From Phanerochaete sordida (Eukaryota > Basidiomycota > Agaricomycetes > Polyporales > Phanerochaetaceae), in contig BPQB01000054.1 in the NCBI GenBank assembly GCA_019973155.2, forward strand, positions 1 to 64,000: 64,000 nucleotides of DNA, written 5' to 3'. Every line of letters starts with the position of its first letter. Within the stretch, counting starts at the first letter, position 1. The notes under the pieces are model-generated. The model saw nothing but the letters and a program-made list of their open reading frames with translations. It was not told the DNA's origin and did not search any database. A program made the translations under genes and the position numbers. Below, piece after piece: positions 55,410 to 64,000 of the stretch.

Positions 55410-56992
55410 AGCTTCATCTCGGATAGGCTTGGGTTGTTCGTGAGTTATAGAGTACGTCTGATTGTTTTATTTTCTGTCTTTCGCTGTGTATCGTTTGTAT
55501 AGTAGTAGTCGTTATAGTTTCTGCCGTCGTGTTTGCTCTGTGTTTTCTGTGCCGATTTCTCGAATGTATCGTGTCCATGGTGTTCTGTCGAACACCCTTC
55601 AAAGGTCTTTCCGCGCCCGTGTGAGATATCTGCACCAGCTTTATCGGTTCCCCTCAATTCTCGCTCGACCTTCCCAACGTGGGTCGTTTTTCTTCGCTCA
55701 AATCGGGAGAAATATTTGCGCACCCACATCGGAGTCAGTGGCTAGCACAGCGTTGCAGGGCGCGTCCCGTACCTGAGTCCCGAGCCGTTACCCTGGTGCA
55801 GACGACTAGCCATGGCGGCGAGTGATTTCTACCTCCGTGATTAGCTCGTCCGTAGATCCACGCAGATCTAAAAGTGAAGGTAGCATGGAAGGCCTATACA
55901 AGATAATTTCCGATAAAAACATGCAAACCAGCATGAGAGCTTGGTCGACTGGTCCTGATTGCGCTCAGGGCCATAGGACATGCTGAGAACACGCGGCAGC
56001 CGTAGAATCCTGGAAGACGTAACGCGTTAGATGTGCGTTAAACATATCAGTCGAATGTCTATAAGTGTCTAGGGTATATGGCTAGACATGCGGGGAAGTC
56101 CTCAGTATCGTTGCCTGGGCATGTTCTAAGCTTCGTCATGCTGCCCTACCGTCGGAAGTCCGCGGTCGTGGGCCAGCTCAAATCACACACCCAGCTCGTA
56201 TCCCTGGTGTGCGAGAGACGAGCGCATAAAGTCAGATGAGTATCTCCGGAACTGCCGCGCTAGCGACATACCGAGGTCTTCCTGCGGGCAGGGTCGATAT
56301 TCTTGTAACACGAGCAACAGGGCCGGTGATCCTGAAGCGCCAGAAGAGCGATACGCACAGCAGCGTGCCTAAGCATAAAATCGCCTCAACAGCTGCGACC
56401 GTGATATACGTCGCAGCTGCATTCGCTCATATACCTGGGTAATGTAGGCTCGGGGAGCCATCGCGCTCCGACGACGAGCCCGAGTCTTGGGCGCTTGCCG
56501 CTCGCCGTGGCGGAGTAGTCAGCCGCGGCTGCTCGCAGAGACTGGAAGTCAGGGCGGGACATCGCAACGAGATAGATAATCATGGAAACTGACTTGCTGT
56601 GCCACTGCCACCGAGGACGGCCCAGTGACAGATGGTCAGGCGTGTGCCAGGAATAACACCGAGTTTGCCCAGGTTTCGACTCACTCCTGGTGCTCAGCTG
56701 TGGAATTCGGGACCCCAGATGATGGAATATACTTTCCTTGTCTTCGTAGTGCAGCTGTACACCTGAGCAAGCCAGAAACGAAATGGAGGATCAAGCAACA
56801 GGGAGAGGTGTGTGGGAGGTAGCCGCTCTGACCAATCAGGGCGCACCGTTTGGTTAGGCGCCGACCGAGGTGGTCCCCCTGCATCGCGGCTCCCAAAAGC
56901 GAAAGCGTCACCCGAGGTCTGCCTCCGCCCCCCACACTCCCCACACGCCTCCAATCCATATCTTAGCTTTCGCACGTATATTCCTTGCAGTA
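55410..56992. other. Intergenic region
   Basis: About 1.6 kb between the unknown protein and the ZIP gene. Short overlapping frames only. I see no gene. Confidence 0.6.
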
Positions 56993-58670
56993 ATGGACCC
57001 CTCGACCCCAAAATCGCTGGGGAAGGCACCGGACATCTTCAGCAGCGAGACAGAGGTCAAGATCGCGACGAGCCTAGGCATATTCCTCGTGTCTCTCTTC
57101 GGTAAGCTCGGCGTCCACACATGTCCTCCGTGGCTGATGTCCTCCAGCTGTTTCCTTCCCCCCACTATCTAAACGGTTGAAGTACCTGCGAATACCTTCG
57201 ATCGTCTTCTTCCTTGGCAAACACTTTGGCACAGGGGTCATACTGTCCACAGCCTTCGTACACCTCCTACCAGATGCTTTTAGGTCATTAAATTCCAAGT
57301 GGACAGGGCTCATTGTGTGCGTACCTTACTCTGCTGTCGGCCATACTTCATACTTATCTGGTGCAGCTTGATATCGCTGCTGGCCATATTCTTGGTAGAA
57401 TGTGCGTGTCCACTCATTCGTGCTTGTGGCGATACTGATTTACGCGTTCTACTAGATGTATCTACTGCATACGTCGATTACCTTCACTCCTACTCTTCAC
57501 CCCCTCAATCCCCTACACCATCCGTGCACGAGCGTTCACGCTCGGCCTCGCGTTCCAGTTCCACTGCTCGCGACGAAGAAAGCCCTCTTCTGAACAAATC
57601 CTCTCCCGACCCTAATATCACTACAACAGTCGTACCTACAGAGGCGACACCACTGCTACTCTCACAGCCGGGCGCAGACACGGAAGAAGCTACTGCGCTG
57701 CTCGTCGACGCTGAGCCGATAGAAGACATCTTTGGGCGGTCACATCATCGCTTCGAGACCCGCCATGCACACGAAACACATAGTAGCAGCGTTAGCGGGA
57801 AGCGCATATCTGCTGTTGCACTATTCGACGAGGACGGGCGCATGTATGGCAGCGGCGACGTCGTGGGCAAGGTCGCCGTCGCGCCAGTGCAGGGAGGAAG
57901 TAGCAAAAAGCGCGAGCCTTCGCACGCCCACTCGCATGGGCACGGAGCGCATGGCCACACCCACGCGCACTTCCACGGCGACATGGAGGCGTGGCACGCG
58001 TCGGATGAGGAGGCGCATGCGCATGATGAAGAGCTGCCGTCCGAAGAGGTCCGCGTCGGACGCAGACGGCAGATCGTTGGCATCCTGGTGCGCCCATCCG
58101 CTGCTTGCCTGACTTTCGTGCGCTGATACCCGCCGCAGATGCTGCAGCTCGGCATCATGCTGCACTCGCTCGTCATCGGCCTCACCCTGTCGATCACGCA
58201 GGGCCCCGAGTTCGGTGCGTGCTCTGCGCGGCCCCGCATGCCTCCCCGCTGACCGCCCCGCAGCGACGCTCGTCACCGCGATCCTCTTCCACCAGCTCTT
58301 CGAGGGGCTCTCGCTCGGCGTGCGCATCGCCGCGCTCCCGTCGACGCCCTCGCAGGGCGCGTTCGCGCGCATGCCCGGGCACACGCTCAAGCCGCTGCTC
58401 GCGGCGGCGTTCGCGCTCACGACGCCCGCGGGCATCGCGATCGGGCTCGGCGCGTTCGCGGAGCACGGCGCCGCGGAGCGCGTGCGCCGCATCCAGGGCG
58501 TCATGAGCGCCGCGAGCGCGGGCATGCTCGTGTACGCCGCGTGCGTCGAGATGCTCGCGGGCGACTTCGTCATGGACGCGATGATGTGGCGCAGCGGGCT
58601 CCGCCGGCAGGCGCTCGCGCTCTGTGCGCTGTTCACCGGCGTGTGCGCGATGTCGTTCATCGGAGACTAA
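56993..58670 (+). CDS. ZIP family zinc transporter
   Basis: Six exons (56993-57101, 57148-57316, 57367-57401, 57456-58087, 58139-58214, 58264-58670) give 475 aa. ZIP proteins bring Zn2+ into the cytosol. The N-terminal helices include IPSIVFFLGKHFGTGVIL and FVHLLPDAF. A loop of about 200 residues between helices 3 and 4 contains the His-rich zinc-binding run HAHSHGHGAHGHTHAHFHG, plus a Ser/Thr-rich part that may be phosphorylated. The metal site is in helix 4 (LGIMLHSLVIGLTL) and helix 5 (LFHQLFEGLSLGVRIA). The C-terminal helices end with the usual short extracellular tail (SFIGD). Plasma membrane is the likely site; Zrt1/Zrt2-like function is inferred. Confidence 0.94.
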
Positions 58671-59032
58671 AGGCTCGTTGGGTGCGTAGTGGGATGGAGG
58701 GTTGGCTCGTAGAACGGGGACTTGCATGCACGTTGGCCTTAGGCTGTTGTACGTATAGCAACTAATGTATAATTGTGTAGGATATGGAATAGTATTGCTG
58801 CCGTTATTGAAGTTCGGTGTGTAGCGTGTAAGTATACCGACACCGTGATTTGGCAGGTGTCTACGGCGTACGCTACGTACCTGTGAAATCGCTTACAGGT
58901 TTCAACGATTCCAGTATCTCGTCCACACGCAGACTGAGGATTCCGATTATAAAATGATAATATATTTCGACCGTGCATTATGGGATTACAGAGTCGCTGC
59001 ACGCTGTCGGCCTGCACTATTTCCACCTCTCT
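58671..59032. other. Convergent spacer between ZIP gene and small Cys gene 2
   Basis: About 360 bases between two 3' ends. It is AT-richer than its surroundings and I see nothing in it. Confidence 0.65.
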
Positions 59033-59256
59033 TTACGGAGTGCACTTGGGACAGTGGCCATCGGGGCCGATGTGCTTCTTGCACTTGGGGCAGATGTTGT
59101 GCCAGGTGGACATCTGTATGACGCAGCGGGTCAGGGAACGCAAATCACGCAGTAGCGGAAGAGAAGACATACGAATGAGACGGGGACGGCGGCGGTGCAG
59201 GAAAAGCTCGCGTCGGCGGCGGCGGCGGAGACGGTGGCTTGCTCAAAGGAGAACAT
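59033..59256 (-). CDS. Tiny Cys-rich protein, member 2 of an unrecognised family
   Basis: Two exons (59256-59173, 59113-59033) give 54 aa. Exon 2 (81 nt, phase 0) encodes MSTWHNICPKCKKHIG, then DGHCPKC and a TP end: a C-x2-C-x9-C-x2-C arrangement typical of a zinc ribbon. Member 1 at 40435-40610 has the same exon 2 length, the same MST-x-HN-x-CP start exactly at the splice site and KHIG-xx-GHC in the middle. Exon 1 here is different (MFSFEQATVSAAAADASF, Ala rich from a CGG repeat), so the conserved unit is exon 2. Translation from the exon 2 ATG would give a 26-aa peptide. Function unknown; a metal-binding partner-protein role is speculation. Confidence 0.66.
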
Positions 59257-61055
59257 TGTAGGCGGACGATGAAGAATGGTGCTGATGTCTGGAGAGTAGC
59301 GGTGTCCCCTTGGCAGAGCTCGATGCTGGCTGTGGCGAGCGAACTCACCTGGTGTGAAGGGCAGTAAAACACGAGAACTGGAGGATTCGTTTGTTGCATT
59401 TCTCCCTGCGCCGCCATGGGCTTAAGTACCCCGCGCGCAGCACACCCTCCGAGATGCGGCACACACGAGTATCAGCACCACCAGCTGGTGCAGAGCCCAG
59501 GATCACCGTCCCAGCAACCGCCCCAGCAGGCCGGCCAAGCCAGACAGACGACACCGGGCGAGTCACGGCGCCTGCGGGGTCGCGTCGCGACGGAAATCCG
59601 GCCCTTCTCATGGCGGCGGGGCCTATCAAGGGTCCCCTTGTCATCCTAATAGAGCCCACATCGACAAAGGGCACTGCAGGCGCGTAGAGGACAAGACATC
59701 GGGCGCAGGAAGCACCATCCTAGGATCCTAGGCCGCGCGCCGCCGGATGGAATCTGCCCAGCGCGACGCTGCCCCGGTGATTGGTGATCTTTCACATCGT
59801 GCACGCCGATGCGTCGTCCGCGGAGCGTGTGCGGCATGGTGCGCGCGCTGGCAGGTGCGGCGGCGCCGCGGCAGGAAATGTCGAACGGTGGTGATGGCAG
59901 GCCGTGCTGTCCTAGGATGCGTGTGTCCTTTCGGACGGCATGAAGGAGCGTTCAGCGACGGGGTTTGCGGGCCCCGAGGCGCTCCTAGGCCCCGAGTCAC
60001 GTCTGCGCGGGGAGGATGCTGCTCGCCGCCAGGTCGACGGATGAGTGTAGCTGGATAAAAAGATAGAGGAGTTAGCATATGCGCATACGCATACGCGCCG
60101 GGCTCGCCCAGTTGGATGAGTTGCGCACCTAGAGATTCTCCGGGTGGCAGAGATACTCTCACCTCATCGGATCCTGCGTTCTGCAATGACCCTGGGGCTC
60201 GATCCTGTTCGATGCGTTATGCAAGGATCTATGTCTCCTGTGCTGGAGCCTGGGTTAGTAATGTTGCAAAATCAAGTGGACCGGGATGCCGTCAGCGCGA
60301 GAGTTGTGTATCCATGTTTTCGAACGAGATAGCCATCGTGGCTGTTGTTCCGGGGACGCGCTGCACATCGAGTCAGCACCGGAGATCTGGTAGCGTTCAG
60401 TTTGCAGATGGATGCTTACGCGCCGAGGACAGAATTTTGGGGCGCGCCGGTGGCCAACGCTCAACATCGTGTACCATACCTCAGGTCCTACGTGTGAGCA
60501 TGGGGCCTCTGGAAGTCCTACCCGTGAACATCTTTCACGTGGGGGAGATGGAAATGATATCCTTCTCGCTTCGTATCATTTTGTCTGACCTGTCATCGAA
60601 CAAAGGCCTGGCTGTCCTTCAGAACAAAAGTGCGGTGCTCGTCAGCAGTGCACTCAACATTCTACACCTGTGCAAGACATACCATGATCATTGCGTGACG
60701 AGACCTCTGTCATGTTCTGGGAGCCCATACTACGACTCGCTGTCCTCGTAGGACGGTGCGGCGGAGACTGAAGTGAGGCGCAGGCGCACCTTACCAGTGG
60801 TCCTCCTCGCTCGGAATGCCCCAGCACCGCTGACGCATTTCGGAGTATGCTGGGGCCAGTTCGCAGCGGCGGGTATATCAGCACGTATAAACGGATGCAA
60901 GAAGTCACGTAGATAGCCGACGTCAAGCGGTACACAAGGGGGAGAACTGCTCGAGCTTGTACATGAGGAACTTCTCTGCCGCTGGGAGCGTACTAGTGCA
61001 CTCGTCACGAAGTTCTAGGGAACCGTCGATCCACGACGGAGTCACGGCGGGCAGC
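59257..61055. other. Intergenic region
   Basis: About 1.8 kb. It holds the promoter of small Cys gene 2 and the 3' flank of BTB-5. Frames up to 211 codons (60116-60751) do not look like proteins. I see no gene. Confidence 0.55.
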
Positions 61056-62192
61056 TTACGAGTCGGATGAAGCGAAAGCTGTAGTAAAAGAACTTAGCCG
61101 CCGCTTGTAACGATGCGAGTGGAAAATAAGGTACCTTGGGGGAGGGAAAAGATGTCCGGTAGACCCTGCCACAATTCCTTCACCTTCACCTCAAATTTAG
61201 CCTTCATCTTGGCCTTACACGCAAAGCATAGGCTTCGGACGACTCCGTCACGGTACGCCTGGGCTGCCGAACCAAGAGGGTCCAGTCTGGCAAACGACTT
61301 CGTGGCGGCGCTGATACCCGAGAAGTCGGCATGCGTGCGATTGGCCTTGATCCCCTCTACGACCCTGCCGCATGGGAGACTTCCTGGGATGTAGTTCCCC
61401 GGCGCCATATGGTTGCAGTCGCCGTCATCAAGCTGGTAGCTGAGTTCCATATTCAGGTTTTCCTCCATCAACTCCAGCTTCCCGCGGTACGCGCGGAGGC
61501 ATTCGTCTTCGTGGAGGAGGTGCCAACGTGGGCGGCGGAAGTTCCATGGCTGGGTGCGTGTGGCTTTGTCAAACGGATATGTCGCGAGAACATAGTACGC
61601 CATGGGAAGGATCTCTGGCACGTTGAGATCGGTTGCGAGGCGGATGGCCGCGGCTGGTTCGGGGAAGGCTAGATTCATTCTGCCTCTCGGGAGGTGACTG
61701 GGCACAGTGCGAGTGTCTTTGAGCAGTTGCTCTAGAGTCGTCGGCCACTGACTCTTCAGATGCTCGGCGACGGCCCTGCAGAGCGAGTCGACTTGATACT
61801 TGGCGGCAATCATTGCCAGCGGATAGACGTGTTCTGCAAAATCCCGGTCCGACGCCTTGAACTGCGGGTGCCTGACCTGCGAATGAGCACATCGTGCAAA
61901 GAGACCGTGCGACGCACACTTACGCGGGGGTGTAGAATACTTCCAACAGAGCCGCCAGATCCTGAGCACTATCCGCCAGCCGAACCAGCGGCACGTCGTC
62001 GTACTTCTCCATAGCGTCATCGTCCACGACAGGCAGTGCGAGCATGCCTGCGAAGACAGGCGAATGTTCCGCGAGGATAACGGTGTGCACACGGAAGGCG
62101 GTCGTCGCTTCGCCATCGTTCGCAAGAATGACAAGGTCGCCGGTTGGCTTGTAGAGTTTTGGATGTTGTTGCGGACTGTCGAGCTCGGCCAT
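61056..62192 (-). CDS. BTB/POZ domain protein, divergent (BTB-5)
   Basis: Exons 62192-61924 and 61871-61135 are clear; a third at 61078-61056 is likely, giving 342 aa. The BTB fold (HPKLYKPTGDLVILA, VILAEHSPVFAGMLALP, LVRLADSAQDLAALLEVFY) and the phase-2 intron position match BTB-1 to -4 about 47 kb away. The C-terminal half has drifted: PRWHLLHEDECLRAYRGK in place of PEELLRYYQGK, LCFACKAKMKAKF with the third Cys replaced by Phe, and no CRQAL motif. It still ends in LWQGLPDIFSL. Unspliced reading would stop at 61094 with a 13-residue tail instead. No GGTCACGTG is seen in the 300 bases upstream. Confidence 0.84.
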
Positions 62193-62654
62193 GGCTGTAA
62201 ATCCGGAGAGCTGATCAGCATTCGCGCGTCTGGAATGCTCGACCACCACACACCTATGATCTACGTTTTGCGCTGACAAACAGGTAGATGAGGAGAGAGG
62301 ACAAGCCAGCGAGTGGGAATTCGCGCGTAACAAGGCAACCATGCGACGACAGCTGTCCTGCAAAACGGGGCAAACCGGTGAGCTTTAGCGGCAGCTGAAC
62401 TTCCTCATCCAACATCCGACGCTCATCGTTCCACCAGAGCGCCTGTAAATAATTCGATAGCCCGGAGCACCGTTGAAAAGGTCTAGCGTTGCGGTCGCCA
62501 CGAATCTGCATTCTCGCACAGGTCAGGAGAGCGAGGGGTGCTTGCATTTGAACTCTGCGCAACGGAGAATATTAAAAAGGATATACATAGCCAGCAGCTC
62601 GGAAAATGTCCCTATCCCATACTTAACCAAGAGCGCGAGTGGGAAGCCCGACGC
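62193..62654. other. Spacer between TOM70 and BTB-5
   Basis: About 460 bases: 5' flank of BTB-5 and 3' flank of TOM70. No gene is seen; the longer frame upstream of BTB-5 lacks paralogue support. Confidence 0.65.
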
Positions 62655-64000
62655 TCATGCACCCCGAGCGATCTCCTGCGCGATGCCGGATAGTGACATC
62701 GCCATTTCGGGGTAGTCGCGGATGAACTGCAGCTGCGAGGCCGACGCCTGTAGATGACTCGGGTGAGCATAATATCGGAGCAGGGCAAAGGAAGCGACGC
62801 ACGTATTTGTAGGTCAACGCGCTGACAAGCTCGGGCTCGCTGCGTGCGAGGTCCGCCTGGCGCTCGAAGAGCTGCACGGCAACGTCGATCTTGTTCTGCT
62901 GGAGGCTGAGCTGCGCGAGCGTCGCGACGGCAGCCTCGCTCTCGGGGTCGATGCGGAGCGCCTCCTCGCAGCACTGCTCGGCGGCGCGCACGTCGTTCTT
63001 CCACTGGGACATGGCCAGGCCCTTGTTCACGAGCGCAAGGACGTTCATCGGTGGCGGCTTCGCGTTCTCAATCTCGATTGCCGTCTCGAACTTCTCGACG
63101 GCGTCCTGGAAGCGGCCCTGGTCCAGGAGAAGCTCGCCGCTACAGAATGTTAGCGCCGGCGGGTCAAGACGGAGAGGGCGCGGCTTACTAGTAGTTGTAC
63201 GGCTCGCTGCGTTGTGGGAACTTCTGGAGGGTCTGACGGAACGTGTCCATCGCCTTCGACAGATTTTGCGTCTTGTAGAGAGCAACAGCGAGCTGAATGT
63301 GACTGAACACGAAGTTGTCGTCCAGCTCGGTGGACTTGATGTAATCGTTTGCCGCCTCCTCGAACTTGCCCATGATGAACAGCACCTGGCCACGGTGGTA
63401 GAAGATGTCCGGGTCGTTCTTGTTGTGCTTGAGGGCCTCCTCGAAGCACTCGAAGGTCTTGACAGGGTCGCCCTGCTCCATGTGCACACTGGCGAGCTTG
63501 ACCCAGCTCTGGGTGTAGCCGGGAACAAGCGCGATCGACGCCTCAAGGTCAGTCTTCGCACCGGCAACATCGGCTGTCAAGAACCTAGTCTCCAATCAGC
63601 GCAAGGCGGAATGAAATCCACGAGCCAAGCTCACTTGAACGTTCCCCGAAGGTTGAGAGCCTCAGCCTTGCCAGCATCCCAGGAGATGCCCTGCTCAATG
63701 GCTTCGTTGACGAGCGTCAGAGCGTGGATGTAGTCTTGCGCCTCAAGAGCCTTCAGAGCATCCACAAGCCTCTCGTCTCCGGACGTTGGGTTCTCCGGCA
63801 GTGTTGGGAGCGGACCTATCGCCTGTTATCGGCATGGTGTTACAGAGGATTCTTAATTACTCACGCGGGCGGAACGCGCCGAAGTAGGCGGAGATGAAGG
63901 TCTGGCTGGGCAGCCGTGATTCTGGACGCGACTGCAGCTCATTGTCAGTTTCACGTAGGCATTCCACGCAGTTCATGTTACGCACGGCAAGGACCTCCTT
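62655..64000 (-). CDS. TOM70: Mitochondrial import receptor Tom70 (partial, N terminus outside window)
   Basis: Exons seen: 64000-63986 (partial), 63931-63865, 63815-63635, 63584-63189, 63139-62803 and 62747-62655 with the stop; about 360 C-terminal residues. Tom70 is an outer-membrane TPR receptor that docks Hsp70/Hsp90-bound precursors. The visible part starts in the linker LPSQTFISAYFGAFRPR, a strong Tom70 mark, and continues with C-terminal TPRs: SWVKLASVHMEQGDPVKTFE, IFYHRGQVLFIMGKFEEAA, PYNYYGELLLDQGRFQDAVE, and AVATLAQLSLQQNKIDVAVQ. It ends with the typical helix around QLQFIRDYPEMAMSLSGIAQ. The anchor and the chaperone-binding clamp TPRs lie beyond the window edge. Confidence 0.93.

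Noticed and set aside
60116..60751. 211-codon plus-strand frame in the 1.8-kb gap
   Set aside because: The translation has no hydrophobic or domain pattern and no neighbouring exon; likely chance.
1..64000. Transposons, CRISPR arrays, viral or toxin genes
   Set aside because: No transposase, reverse transcriptase, terminal repeats, spacer arrays or such genes were seen on either strand.

Overview
The window is nuclear DNA of a filamentous basidiomycete, most likely a wood-decaying Agaricomycete (the gene set would suit a white-rot polypore, but the order is inferred). The evidence is GC-rich coding sequence cut by many 45-65 nt GT-AG introns, three AA9 lytic polysaccharide monooxygenases, families typical of Agaricomycetes (BTB/POZ proteins, DUF6533 membrane proteins) and standard fungal housekeeping genes. 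Gene models were built by hand, by splicing exons so that the reading frame and paralogue alignment are kept; exon coordinates are given in the entries.

Layout. 0.2-2.4 kb: a CH-like-domain protein. 3.1-17.3 kb: an accessory array on which two families alternate, four BTB proteins (all minus strand) and three DUF6533 seven-helix-type proteins, plus one very short Zn2Cys6 protein. BTB-2/DUF6533-1 and B​TB-3/DUF6533-2 are divergent pairs of the same layout; BTB-4 is paired the same way with the Zn2Cys6 gene. 18.4-19.8 kb: tafazzin. 20.8-26.8 kb: two AA9-CBM1 genes on either side of a cytochrome P450. 27.1-28.3 kb: ornithine cyclodeaminase family enzyme. 29.2-33.5 kb: a divergent Ca2+/H+ antiporter-like protein and two tandem methyltransferases, with a relic of a second antiporter copy between them. 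34.0-35.3 kb: AUR1. 36.8-37.9 kb: a third AA9. 40.4 and 59.0 kb: two members of an unrecognised tiny Cys-rich protein family. 41.1-42.7 kb: squalene epoxidase. 43.3-47.1 kb: two tandem MFS permeases of the Dal5/Tna1 type. 47.3-51.1 kb: YPP1. 52.6-55.4 kb: a large unrecognised basic protein. 57.0-58.7 kb: ZIP zinc transporter. 61.1-62.2 kb: a divergent fifth BTB gene. 62.7-64.0 kb: C-terminal part of TOM70, running off the window.

How genes work together. Housekeeping genes are linked by theme rather than as a cluster: cardiolipin remodelling (tafazzin), sphingolipid synthesis (AUR1), ergosterol synthesis (ERG1), plasma-membrane PI4-kinase recruitment (YPP1) and mitochondrial import (TOM70). 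The AA9 genes and P450 belong to lignocellulose and small-molecule breakdown. The BTB/DUF6533 array is the most unusual part: repeated duplication has kept exon sizes, a 10-nt microexon and an upstream CACGTG element, which suggests that the genes are selected and possibly co-regulated. No natural-product core enzyme, CRISPR array, rRNA or tRNA was found.
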